This document shows, one piece after another, positions 45,185 through 56,671 of a stretch of DNA of 64,000 nucleotides; position 1 is the first letter of the stretch, and each line of letters starts with the position of its first letter. The DNA is from Balaenoptera acutorostrata. Taxonomy: Eukaryota; Chordata; Mammalia; Artiodactyla; Balaenopteridae. The stretch lies in assembly GCF_949987535.1 (NCBI RefSeq), contig NC_080070.1:13893770-13957769 (forward strand), written 5' to 3'. The notes below the pieces were generated by a model, which was not told the DNA's origin, did not search any database, and worked only from the letters and a program-made list of their open reading frames with translations. The position numbers and the translations under genes were made by a program.

Positions 45185-46940
45185 CTGCTTATTAAAAATA
45201 ACATAACGTTTGCCATCACTTTTTAGTTTCACAAGCTGACTTTTCTTTAGATACTTTTCCTGTAATTAGGCAATGTGCCACCAGGTGATGGTAGTGCCTC
45301 AATCATAGCCAAGTTATTTGAACAATAAGGATTTTACTATAGGAATGTGTTCTAATATATTGGAATATGTATGGTTTTATTCTTTGCTCTGTTTTAATTC
45401 GTTATTAAAATATTTGAACTTAATTGAATATGGTATATATTTCTTACATACCAAGATAAAGAAAACAGAAAAAAACTTAAAAGATTAAAAAAAAAAAAGT
45501 CAGAGCCTAGTCACACTGCTTAGGCAATTAGAGTAACTTAAAGGAATAATATTATTTTGCCTTTCTAGTATTCCTAATCAATTATAAAGTTCCAGTCTGC
45601 TTCCTGTGACTCTCCTGAAATGTATTTTTCATATGGCTAAAGAAAAATAGCAAGAAAACTCTCCTTGTTAGGTTTCTCCTAATTGCAGGATTAAAAAAAA
45701 AAAAAAATCCAAGCTTTAGAGCTGGCAGCAACCTTAGAGATTTAGTCAAAGCCCCCGTAGAACAGCTGAAGAAATTGGCATGTCAGGAGCTAGATGTTTT
45801 GCCCAAGATCCCTTGGAAATGCAGAACTAGATCCCAGGTTACAGAAAGACTCTTGGCAAATGTGCTCAAACAGGGCACAAATGTTAATTTGTGAAACCTG
45901 TGGTCACTTTATAAGGCTGAGTTTACCAAGCCAGTGCTTTACAAACCAAGTAGTTCCTCTTAGTCACTATGTTTGCAGTTCAGGTAGGTAAAAAGATAAA
46001 TTCTCCTTCGTAGCTGCTAGACCAGCCACTTAGGCTTTGTCCAAGTGGGAATGATCATGAGGGCATACATTGTAATTTCAACTAAAAATTAAGTGTGCTA
46101 GCTGAATTGATAACCTATACAAATATTTAAATAATCCGCAATGATAAAATAAAAATAAGTAGGTTCAAAGTATAAATAAAATGTATGAACTACAAATATC
46201 TGCCTTTCTCACACTGAATTTCAAACTGTATGACTGCTTAATCTAATTCCGATTCTCCTTATTTCATTTCAAAAGGGGAATAACTTCCTTTCATTTAGGC
46301 TCCACTTCTCCACGCAGCTCACCTTCTGTGCCCTGACACTACAATTTTACATTTACCCACTGTTTCTGTTTATTATGGGGAGCCATTGAGAGATTCCCAG
46401 TCCACTTTCCCCCAGTTCTCTAACTCTTTTTTCTCTCTCAGTTCCTTTCGAAAATGAGGAACTGTGCTTTCTGCAACCCACAGTTTTCTGTCATTCTTAG
46501 GAAAGGTCTTAAGTAATCATTCCTTGAACCCACGGCTTCTACAAATTTACTCTAGAAACTCAGAAAAAGAAAAGAATGAAAAACATGAAGAGGCCTCAAA
46601 CCAGTGTGAAAATCCATCTTTCCAGACTCTCTAACCATCCCCTCCCAGTCATCCCCACTCTTCGAGATCAGCAGCTCATGGACAGTCACAGGTGTTTCTT
46701 TCAAATACTCTTATTAAAAGTTTGCAGTCCAACTGGTTCCTAATAGAGACCAGCTTTACCTTCTCAATGAATCATTACTTATGCTTTCTTTGAGCTGATG
46801 AGTATATCCTCAGACTCTGGGGGTATGTAAGTGTTTTGCATTTAAAATAGCTTATGGATATACAATAAAAGAAAAGAGTAGGAAAACTTTATTAAATAAT
46901 CTCTGGACTGGAGATAACTTTCTAAGTTTAAAACTAAAAG
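45185..46940. other. Intergenic DNA, mostly unrecognised
   Basis: A weak mammalian-wide repeat may lie at 45700-45845 ('tttagagctggcagcaacct', 'cccaagatcccttggaaatg'). A tracts occur near 45487 and 45693. No gene is supported. Confidence 0.4.
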
Positions 46941-46941
46941 A

Positions 46942-47338
46942 GGGGCTTCCCTGGTGGTGCAGTGGTTAAGAATCCGCCTGCCACCAGTGCAGGGGACACG
47001 GGTTCGAGCTCTGGTCCTGGAAGGTCCCACATGCCGCGGAGCAACTAAGCCCGTGCGCCACAACTACTGCGCCTGCGTTCTAGAGCCCACGAGCCACAAC
47101 TACTGAAGCTGCGCTCTAGAGCCCACACGCTGCAACTACTGAGCCCACGTGCCACAACTACTGAAGCCCGCGCACCTAGAGCCCGTGCTCCGCAACAAGA
47201 GAAGCCACCGCAGTGAGAAGCGCGTGCACCGCAACGAAGAGTAGCCCCCGCTCGCCGCAACTAGAGAAAGCACGCGTGCAGCAACGAAGACTCGAGGCAG
47301 CCAAAAATATCTAAATAAAATAAATAAATCTATTAAAA
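46942..47338 (+). mobile_element. CHR-family SINE with extra internal repeat units
   Basis: It starts 'ggggcttccctggtggtgca'. The 'ccacaactactg...' module occurs more times than in the neighbours, making the element close to 400 bp. The tail is (AAAT)n-like. The flanking duplication is not clear. Confidence 0.88.
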
Positions 47339-47439
47339 AGATAAATACAAGAAAATAAAAGATTAAAAAGTTGAGCTGCATCAAAGAGATATAGGTAGGT
47401 TTGAAATACAAGCAACACTTGAGGGAAATACTGAAACAA

Positions 47440-48215
47440 ATATTATAGACTAAGGAGTAAATGAACTCACACAAATGAGTTAAAAAAACCCTCTAAATTC
47501 TGTATAGACAATGGACAAAGAACATGAAGAGACAATGCACATGCAATTGGATGATAAACATTTGGTAAAATGATTAACTTCACTGAAATCAAATAACTGA
47601 GAATTAAAACTATAAATACATGATATTTCGCCTACCTATGAACTGAGCAAAGATGTGTTAAAATGTGAATGTCCCAACTGACGAAAGTGTGATGAAATGG
47701 GTCCTTTCATATTTTGCTGGTAGTAGGAATAAAAATTAATACAACTTTTCAGAATTCACAATGTGTTTAAAGATGCTTTAAAATGATGTTCTACTTTCTG
47801 ACCTTGAAATTCCATTTTTCAGTAGCCTATGCTAAAGTAGTAATCCAAAATATGTACAAATATTTTGACATTAAGATGAACAACGTAAAACTTTTTATGC
47901 AGGTGAAAAATTGACACTGACCTAACATCTAATAATAGAAGTCTGTTTAGGCAAATTCCATAAATAAAACACTAGGTAGCCACTTGAAATGATGGTTTTA
48001 AATAATTTTTTAAATAAGAAAAATGCCTGCCTTATAACATTGTGTTAAAAGCAGAGCATAACTATTTTTTTATGCATGAATAAAGACAGTAAGGGAATAT
48101 TTCTAAAGGTTAATAATGGTTGTAACTGGGAAATGGGATCTCAATTAATTTTATTTCTGCTTCTTTATACTTTTATGCATTTTACAAAATGCATTTTATG
48201 CACCCTACATTCAAT
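47440..48215 (+). repeat. Old LINE-1-type fragment
   Basis: Degraded L1 3' wording is seen: 'tactttctgaccttgaaatt', 'ccataaataaaacactaggt' and 'ataatggttgtaactgggaa'. No frame is preserved. Confidence 0.5.
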
Positions 48216-49020
48216 AAGTATTCCTTTTCTAATTAGAAAAAAAGAGAGAAATAAAAGGAGAAAAGCCAAAGAACAACATAAGAATTAACAAAATGAGTGA
48301 TTTCTCCACCCTCCCGTGACAACAGAAGTTTCAAGAAGACCCTAAAAATCCACCCTCCAGGTAGTCCTCCTGGCCTGCTGTTTACAGAGAGGAGTTGGTT
48401 TAATGCAATGTTACGTGATAAATTGAGAAATGCCCCAGTTCCTGCCACATGACTTTATAGGGTGCTGAGTTCTCTGCAATAACATGTATAATAATCTTTT
48501 TAGCCATCCCTGCAATTAGGGGGTTGCCAAACTGGAATTGTTGCTTTATTTTACACAGGTACACACACACATGCACGCATACATAATACCAGAAACTCAG
48601 AACCAGCTACCCCCTTGAAGAAAAACAGTGTGATTAGCTCTCCTTTAGATGGGAAGATATTCTTCAAAATCTAAATGTAAACAGATTTTTGTTTTGTTGT
48701 TGTTCAAAAAATACAGATCACCAACTTCCACCATATAATGGTCAGAAGTCAGGTAGATGATGCCATCTCTCAGTGGTATCATAGTGCTTTGGACCTTAGG
48801 ACAACAAACTAAATTGGTGACTAATAGGATACAGAGACCCACTTAGCTTTGGAGTTGAATAAGCAATGAAGGAAGTTCTCAAGCTGCACCGTGAGAACCA
48901 ATTTTCTCAAGCAGAACTTAATTACGACTGTACAATTATCAAAATATTTATGGAGAATGCTAACCTTACACCCACTGCTGCGTTTCTGTTTAGCTGATTT
49001 CCTTTCACTGAAATATTCCC
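48215..49020. other. Intergenic DNA, nothing recognised
   Basis: AT-rich sequence with a short ACAC run near 48560. No supported gene or repeat. Confidence 0.4.
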
Positions 49021-49024
49021 ATGG

Positions 49025-49080
49025 AGTGTGTGTGTGTCTGTGTGTGTATGAGAGAGAGAGAGAAACAGAGAGAGAGAGAT
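49025..49080. repeat. (TG)n then (GA)n microsatellite
   Basis: Alternating tg units switch to ag units with interruptions. Confidence 0.9.
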
Positions 49081-49794
49081 GGGCAGGTGATTACTACTGT
49101 TTTTGCTCAATATCAATAATACCTTGTCTCTTCCTTACGAGGCTAAATATTTCCTCCCTTGACAAGAATCCGAGTGGGACAGTATCTTAGAGAGCACCTA
49201 GTACTAGTCCAGCTATTGTTTTAAACACAAGAAAACCAATTTTCCAAGGTTATACAGCTAATCAGTGGTCCTGGTTTTTCTGGAACCTGGTTCTCTGAGC
49301 TTGATTCCACTGTTCTTGTTCCATTGCCTTAGCAGTGTGGTAGCCTTGGTTGCTTTTCCCAAAGAAAAAACTAAGATATGAATATCAGATTGTGTCTTTG
49401 AATGGAAAGAAAAATGAAAGATTAAGACAATTAGTCAAATAATTCCGTAGTGGGGGAATAATCACCATTTGCGATATGAAGGAGTCACTGCCCTGGGACT
49501 ACGATTTGGGGCTGACTCAGAGATGGCCCCCACGCCAAGGACTGCTGGCCATGTAAATGCGGAGGCTACACCCATGCAGGGACAGGAAAGGAAAGGAGCC
49601 CTGGCCAGGTAGCCAGGCATCAAGGACAAACAAATGACTTGGGGGAGAAGGATGGAAGTGGGTGCAAGGCAAAGAGCAAGCAGATGGAAAAACAGTCTGT
49701 TTCAGCCCAACGCGTTGTTTGGAAATAGGGTCACGGGTCTTCAGAGGAACCCATGAGCACCAGCTGACTTTTTCATCACAGCCACACACTGATA

Positions 49795-49795
<1 letters not shown>
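49080..49795. other. Intergenic DNA, nothing firmly recognised
   Basis: A possible old repeat lies at 49200-49340 ('aaggttatacagctaatcag'). Otherwise no gene or named repeat. Confidence 0.4.

Positions 49796-49831
<36 letters not shown>
49796..49831. repeat. (CA)18 microsatellite
   Basis: An uninterrupted ca dinucleotide run, likely length-polymorphic. It creates a spurious Cys/Val frame on the minus strand. Confidence 0.95.
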
Positions 49832-49836
<5 letters not shown>

Positions 49837-49924
49837 TACCTCTTAGACTCTGCCTTAGGGCAGTGCTGATACACAAACACTCTTTGTCCTCTCTCCTTTT
49901 GAACAAGCAATTTCTTCTCCTCTA

Positions 49925-50215
49925 CTGCTCTGATCTGGCTAACTTTTACCCATCCTTAAACACTTAGTTCAAGCAACCCTGCCTTCTCTGGGTCACTCCC
50001 TGATTCCTCCCACCCTCACTCAAACGGTGCCACATACCCCTCCTCCGGGTTCCCGCACAACTCGGATGTCGTGCTCTACAAAGTGCCTTTCGTACTGCAC
50101 AGCAGTTGTCGGTCTCCCCTCAAGGGACCATAAGCTGCTCGAGGACAGGGCCCTCGTCTGTCCTCTTTATATCCCAGTACCGAACGAACACTGGGCCTGC
50201 AACGCGTTAGTGAGT
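49925..50215 (+). repeat. L2 LINE 3' portion
   Basis: 'ccttaaacacttagttcaag', 'gggtcactccctgattcctc' and 'gctgctcgaggacagggccc' are forward L2 wording. An opposite-strand L2-like 3' fragment follows at about 50225-50340. Confidence 0.7.
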
Positions 50216-50344
50216 ATGTGAGCTCATCCATTGAGAGGATGATCGCGGAGCATCTGCTTTGTGCTAGCCATGTACGAGCTCCTGGAGGTACAGCAGTGGG
50301 CGAGATACAGACAGACCCCACCCTCATGGTACTGGTAGCCTATC

Positions 50345-51480
50345 AAGGGACCTTGACACTCCAAAAGCATCTCTGCAGAAATGATAGTTAACGTGATGGC
50401 TGAATGTCAGATCAGTCTGATATACTATAAATCATTTCCTATCCTGCAGTACTGTCCTACTTCCGTTTAAAACAGACTCGAGGAGGAACACTTATTAGGA
50501 TTAGCATTTTCTTAGGTAAGCTAAATTGTACAAAGATTGCTAACAGAGAGACAACACAGACAAACTGGTCTGAGGCTGGTTACTAGCAACACCTAAAAAG
50601 ACTGGCATTATATTCCTACAGTAGAATAAAGACAGTCACAGCCAAACCCCACTTAACTGAATTCTGCTAATTTTGAATCTGTGAATTACTCACTTAGAAA
50701 TTTGGCTGACCTATACTTTGACACTGCATACAGAGAATTAGACTTCCAGAGAAAACTAATAATAACAAACCCGTATATAGCTCTTCAAAGTTTATGTCTT
50801 TCATATGCAACATCTGGTCTGATAATGAGACTGTAGCAACTTCCACCTTTGGGATTTTTACCTGTGAGTTTTAGCCACTCTCAGTAGGATGTATTAAAGA
50901 ATCTGAAGTTTGATGAATCACTGCCCGATATGAAGTGAGTAACTCGGCCATGACTCAGGTACAAACACTAACTTCAGGTGATGTTCCAGGCACTGGCTCC
51001 ACTGTCACACCATTCACAGGGACTCCACAGGTTCTGGTTTGAAATATTAAGTTTTTACTAAAATGTAGACCTCTGCCTTTAAGAATAGAGCTGAGGAATC
51101 TTAATTCCCACTTCTTTTATCTCACCATGTCCAGATCTTTAGGAAAAATACCTCTTCAATATAAGAGTAGCAGAATGTTAAAACAGACTTTTAAGCTGAG
51201 ACACCAAGGCAATAGCTATTTGATTCCAAAGGAATTTTCAAGATAGACCACCCTACAGGAATCTTTCAGTGGATATCTAAAAAATTGGTAGCATGGCTCT
51301 TAAAAACCCTTTACCCATACTAAAAGTATAAAAGGAGCAAATTGTGGAAAAAGGAGAAGAATTTGTAGCAAAATTTACTTGCAGAAAATTGTGCTGTGAT
51401 TCTCTCTCCTACCCGCCTTAGGGCAGTGGAGGGTACTTCTCCCTTTATATCAGGTGAAGAAAGAAGAAACACAGTGAACT
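50345..51480. other. Intergenic DNA, nothing recognised
   Basis: No repeat consensus, gene or RNA was identified by eye. Confidence 0.4.
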
Positions 51481-52080
51481 GGTGCCTGATTCCCACCTGG
51501 AAAAACCCCAAGCCAGAGAAGGGCTGGCATTACATCCGGAAGTGAGATAAGGATAGTGGGAGTGTAGGGGAGTGGCTGCTCGGGGTGGCCATGCTCCCAG
51601 AGAGTGTCAGAGCAGAGGATGCTTGAGCATTCTGAAGACCCACTGTGGCCCTCTCAGTAGAGAGCCTGCCTGGAGCCATATTGGACCTGGCCCCAGAGGA
51701 CCACACGAAGGAAGGAAAGACAGCAGAAGACAAGAGTCTACATGGAGCAAACCCCTGAAAAACCAGAGAAGGAACTGGCCAACCTGTGGAAAACATCACA
51801 GGAAAGGCAGCCCAGTGTTCCCAGGGGCTGCCTCCAAAGAACCTGGGAAGAGTCCCATGAAAGAAATCGTCAGCCAGAAACATCTGCCAGACCCAGAGCT
51901 GTAAAGTCGTCTTCCAAGTCTATCAGTCAAATAAGAACTTTCCTGCAGTGCTGTACCAAGCCATATTGGAGCCTGCGGCCATAGGAAAAATCTGCACCCC
52001 TATATACACTTATCAAATTATCCTCCCATATGTTGAACCAAGTGGAAAAGTTAATAAAGATTTTACAATCTAAAAACAGG
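51480..52080. other. Unexplained GC-richer segment
   Basis: This is a locally purine- and GC-richer block with frames open for about 110-117 codons on both strands (51530-51904). The phrase ccatattgg recurs at about 51677 and 51962. I recognise neither a gene family nor a repeat. An old LTR or a retroposed fragment is possible. Confidence 0.35.
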
Positions 52081-53120
52081 ATGACATATGAAGTCCTGGG
52101 TTGCCCAGTCTGTTCTCCCACCATTGTAAACCCTCATAAACATACTCACTGGGGGACACGATGACCCGGTGGCCCTTGAACTACAAGCTGATGATTAGAA
52201 ACACTGTTCCCATTGCACAATAACTCAAGGTCATAAAACAAACAAAAAACGACAGCCTGTCTTTATTTACATTTTTGGTGTGTTGTTCATGCTGGATTTT
52301 TTGCATTCAATTTTTTAAAACATTGCATTAATATTTACCTTGATAACTGATGCCCTTTAAATTTTGCACCTGAGGCAAGCACCTTCCTTCCAACCCTGTT
52401 TTCCAGCTGTTTTTTCACCCCTTCAACCTCTGAGAACCCAGAAATCTTGGTTATTTAGCAAGTTGAAGGGGAGGGGTGGAAGCATAAAGTGAAGAAGGAT
52501 TTCCATCTACAGATGGTCTTAGCTAGAGGAGAGAAACAGTGGGAAGCAAAAATAAAGATGCATTCTCTGATTACTTTCCCTTTAGATTTGCTTATTCAAT
52601 GTACAGGTCATGTGAAGTTACATACCTGCTTCAAAACAAAATCACACAGACGCCTGGAAGGTGGGACTTTAATTGGGGATGGATAGAGAAACCTCCAGCA
52701 TGATATAGTGAAAGAACTTGGGATTTGAAGTCAAAGGCCAGGCTTCTACTCCTGGCTCCTTTACACATAAGTTTGGGAAAATACTATGGTAGTCTCAGTA
52801 CCTCATCTATAAGTTCAGTGGATGTTATTGAAAACTTTCAGTATGCTAGGAAGACATGATTAAATCTTTGGGGGAGACATAGGCAAAGAGCCAATCGCTT
52901 TCTCTTCAATAAGCCTTATGGTAGAGCTATCTGCTGGGTGTTTCTGCAACGGAGCCCAGAGGCAGAGCAACCTTCCCACCTAGGGAGCTTAGGAAGGTGA
53001 CAGCAGAGCTAAGTAGAGCAGAAAAAATAGAGATGGGTCAAGTGAAGCTACAGGAAAAGAATGCCTCAGCCAGAGGGAACTGCATACTTAAAAGAACAGA
53101 GGAGAGAGGAATCTAAAAGA
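52080..53120. other. Intergenic DNA with one MIR
   Basis: A forward MIR fossil lies at about 52695-52835 ('gcatgatatagtgaaagaac', 'caggcttctactcctggctc'). The rest is unrecognised. Confidence 0.5.
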
Positions 53121-53129
53121 GCCAAACTC

Positions 53130-53330
53130 GGGACTTCCCTGGTGGTCCAGCGGTTGAGTCCATCTTGCAACACAGGGGACGCCAGTTTGATCTCTGGTCA
53201 GAGAACTAGGATCCCGCATGTCACGGGGCAACTAAGCCCGTGCGCCACAACTAGAGAGAAGCCCGGGAGTCGCAACTAAGACCTGACGCAGCCAATAAAC
53301 AAACAAACAAACAAATAAATAAGTAAAATA
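53130..53330 (+). mobile_element. CHR-family SINE, short diverged copy
   Basis: It starts 'gggacttccctggtggtcca' and ends in an (AAAC)n/(AAAT)n tail. The imperfect duplication gccaaactc (53121-53129) versus ggcaaactc near 53331 flanks it. It sits at the start of an L1 3' fragment. Confidence 0.85.
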
Positions 53331-53755
53331 GGCAAACTCATAGAAGCAGAGAGTAGAGGGTGGTGGCCAGGGACTGGGGGAGAGAAAAATGGGGAGTTGG
53401 TGGTGGTCAAGGGGCACAAAGTTTCAGTTATACGAGATGAGATCTTGCAGATTGTTCTGGAGATCTAATGTACAGCATTGTGACTAGAGTCAACAATACA
53501 GTATTGTTTACTTGCTAAGGGGGAAAATCTTATGTGTTTTCACCAAAAAAACACCCAGAAAACAAAAAAACAAACAAACAAAACAGAGAGAGAGAGAAAA
53601 GAACAGGAAAACGGTAACTATGTGAGGTGATGAACATGTTAATTAGCTTGATTGTGGCAATTATTTCCCAGCGTAAACATATATCAAAGCAGCAAGTTGT
53701 ACACCTTAAATATATACAATTTTTGTTTGTCAATTATTCCTCAGTAAAGATGGGG
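53331..53755 (+). repeat. LINE-1 3' end
   Basis: 'agagggtggtggccagggac', 'agtcaacaatacagtattgt' and 'tcaattattcctcagtaaag' are an L1M 3' UTR. A CAAA/GA microsatellite is embedded at about 53553-53600. Confidence 0.7.
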
Positions 53756-53759
53756 GTGG

Positions 53760-54640
53760 GAGAGCCTGAAGGAGAGCCAAAGTATCATCCCTGGTTTTAT
53801 GTTCAGATTTGATGAGACATTCTAGCTAAATCTCACACACAGAAGGTACCACAGAATGTTAATTATGCTCCTCATTACTTCTGTCCTGTGGTTACTATAT
53901 ATCTGCTGGCCAAGAACCCAGGCTGCTAAGGACATTGGTGCTGGTTACACTCTGTACACTAGGGTGTGCCTTTCACATACTGTAGTTTTTATGAATGGTG
54001 GGCCCTGGAATTGTGCAGCCAAAGACAGTGGTCCTGCCAACATTTTATTTCAAGGATAAAGTCTAAAAGCTTCCTATGTCTTTAAGAACATGGTAAAATA
54101 TGTAGGCTTACATCTCTTAGGAGTAAAACCTTATAGTCCTCTCGGATCTTTGATCTTCCCAGCAAAAAATTTATAAAATCTAGGCAATGGGCCTCAGGAT
54201 CCTTAGGGTCAAAGCTGCCTCTGGCATGGAAGGGGTAAGGTGATGAAAAGACAGGTAATATCCAGCAGGTGAGAAACACTAATTAACAGGAAGTCTTTGG
54301 ATCAGGATTTCTCCTGTGAACATAGCTTAGCCTGTGCAGACAGAACCTGCCCATCCTGACCATGGTCTATTTGAGTTGAACAGGACCTATAAAGCAGAAT
54401 GCCACAACATGTGAATGTGGCCTGTCCAAGGGTGACTGCCAACCCAGAGGGCACAGGGTCTGGAATGTTTGGCATTGTCTTCATCTGATCTCTTACCCAC
54501 CAAATGCAATCGTCCAGAAATGAAAGACAGGGCCTAAGAAAAAGCTTTAGTACAATTTCTGGGCCAGTATTGTGGAACCTTGCCTTAGGTGGAAACAATT
54601 GCACTTCCTCAGTTAATCATGGTAAGCCCACACAGTGACA
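53760..54640. other. Intergenic DNA, nothing recognised
   Basis: Mixed sequence with no gene or repeat that I can name. A 100-codon minus-strand frame (54302-54604) has no known motif. Confidence 0.4.
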
Positions 54641-54988
54641 TATTACATTCAAATCTTAAATAATTATGAAGACTCTAGAAACAGAAAATTCTTGCCATGT
54701 AAAGTAAGACCATCATAAGGTATACAAAATGTCAGGTACACCATGATTATAATTGGATAAAAATGTGTATGTATCCGGCTAAGGGCCAAATGGAATCTCA
54801 AACTAAAAATGATTCTATTAGGCTGCTAATAGGTATGGGGTTTCTTTTGGGGGTGATGAAAATTTTCTAAAATTAGATTGTGGTGATGGTTGCATGACTC
54901 TGAGTATACTAAAAACCACTGAATTGTACATTTAAATGGGTGAGTTTTATTGAATGTAGATTATATCTCAATAAAGCTGTCTTTTTTT
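54640..54988 (+). repeat. LINE-1 3' end
   Basis: 'atggaatctcaaactaaaaa', 'gtggtgatggttgcatgact' and 'ctaaaaaccactgaattgta', ending 'atatctcaataaagctg', are an old L1 3' UTR. Confidence 0.8.
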
Positions 54989-55009
54989 TTTTTCAAAAGT
55001 ACTTGCATA

Positions 55010-55328
55010 TGGGCTTCCCTGGTGGCGCAGTGGTTGGGAGTCTGCCTGCTAATCCAGGGGACGCGGGTTCGAGCCCTGGTCTGGGAAGATCCCACATGCC
55101 GCGGAGCGGCTGGGCCCGTGAGCCACAATTACTGAGCCTGCGCGTCTGGAGCTGTGCTCCGCAACAGGAGGGGCCGCGATGGTGAGAGGCCCGCGCACCG
55201 TGATGAGGAGTGGCCCCCGCTTGCCACAACTAGAGAAGGCCCTAGCACAGAAACGAAGACCCAACATAGCAATCAATCAATCAATCAATTAATCAATAAA
55301 AAAAATAAATCTTTAAAAAAAAAAAAAA
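55010..55328 (+). mobile_element. CHR-family SINE, inserted first in a SINE pair
   Basis: Full head with tggcgcagtgg and ggttcgagccc, body of the 'gagagg' subtype and a tail of (AATC)n then A. The target copy aaaagtacttgcata occurs at 54995-55009 and again, preceded by the A tail, at 55328-55342. Confidence 0.94.
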
Positions 55329-55342
55329 AAAGTACTTGCATA

Positions 55343-55662
55343 GGGCTTCCCTGGTGGCGCAGTGGTTGAGAGTCCGCCTGCCAATACAGGGGACGCGGGT
55401 TCGGGCCCTGGTCTGTGAGGATCCCACATGCCGCGGGGCGGCTGGGCCCGTGGGCCACGGCTGCTGAGCCTGCGCGTCTGGAGCCTGTGCTCCGCGGCGG
55501 GAGGGACCGCGATGGTGAGGGGCCCGCGCACCGCGATGAGGAGTGGCCCCCGCTTGCCCCGGCTGGAGGGAGCCCTCGCACAGAGGCGAAGACCCAACAC
55601 AGCCAAAAATAAATAAATAAATAAATAAATAATAATTAAGAGTGCTAATAATTAAAAAAAAA
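55343..55662 (+). mobile_element. CHR-family SINE with strong A-to-G bias, inserted second in a SINE pair
   Basis: The structure is the same as its neighbour, but the body is unusually G-rich. For example, 'gcggcgggagggaccgcgat' stands where relatives have 'gcaacaagagaggccgcgac', and 'gccccggctggagggagccc' where they have 'gccacaactagagaaagccc'. Flanked by copies of aaaagtacttgcata at 55328-55342 and 55663-55677. The tail includes a short non-A insert, 'agagtgctaat'. Confidence 0.94.
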
Positions 55663-56043
55663 AAAAGTACTTGCATACAAAAAAATTTTTTTTCAGCGAG
55701 GTAAGATTATGAGTCTTCCTCCTTTAAAAAAAGTGGTTTTTTTGGAAATGGTTTTTTTGGGGAAATGTTAACAGGAATAACATATAAATAAGAAGGAGCA
55801 AGTCACTCCTCTTTTCTACAGCTTTCCAGTCTACTTCTAGGGTCCCTTGTTGGCAAAGCCTAACAGGGAGCCAGGAGACAAAGGAGACATGTGGTTTGCA
55901 AAGTCCCAGGCCCAGCATCACAGAGCAAAGAGTGGATTTTGAGCTAAAAGACAATAACTTAAAAATCAGTACAAATGCCCTTCAGCAAAAGAAGGGGGAA
56001 TCTTAGAGAAAATCATAGAATCAATAAATAACAGAAAGTCCAT

Positions 56044-56409
56044 GGGACTTCCCTGGTGGTCCAGTGGTAAAGAATCCACCTTACAATGCAGGGGATGCAG
56101 GTTCAATCCCTGGTCAGGGAACTAACATCCCACATGCTGTGGGGCAACTAAGCCCGTGTGCCATAACTACTGAGCTCATGGGCCTCAGCTAGAGCCCGCG
56201 TGCCACAAACCTCAGAGCCCAAGTGCCCTGGAGCCTGCTCGCCACCACTAGAGAAGAGAAAACCAGCACGCCACAACTAGAGAGAAGCCCGCGCGACGCA
56301 AAGAAATATCCGCATGCCTCAAAGAAGATCCCGCGTGCCGCAACTAAGCCCTGACCCATCCCAAAATAAATTAAATAAGTAAATAATAATAAATCTTTAA
56401 AAATAAATA
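56044..56409 (+). mobile_element. CHR-family SINE, diverged long form
   Basis: It starts 'tgggacttccctggtggtcc' and ends in an (AAAT)n tail. A 20-bp duplication with one mismatch (aataaataacagaaag followed by tcca or ccca) lies at 56023-56042 and 56410-56429. Confidence 0.9.
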
Positions 56410-56671
56410 AATAAATAACAGAAAGCCCAGAAATTGATAAAAATTGATTTTTTAAAAAGTTGGTAAATTTAAATATAACTACTAATGGTAACTTACAAAT
56501 AACTAATTTCTTTGTGTTTAAGAAAGACAACTTAAAGCTGTTCAAAAATTAAAAGATGGAGGAGGATATCTTATGGTTAAACTGTGCAAGATCTGTATTG
56601 TTTTGGGAGAAGGATAAGAATACTGAATAACTCTAGACATTGTTAAAATAATATATATTAACTATGTATTT

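Noticed and set aside
49517..49831. Cys/Val-repeat N-terminus on the minus strand
   Set aside because: Produced by the (CA)18 microsatellite.
51530..51904. Overlapping 117- and 110-codon frames on opposite strands
   Set aside because: Both strands being open reflects GC content. No family motif and no poly(A) with target duplication to argue for a retrogene.
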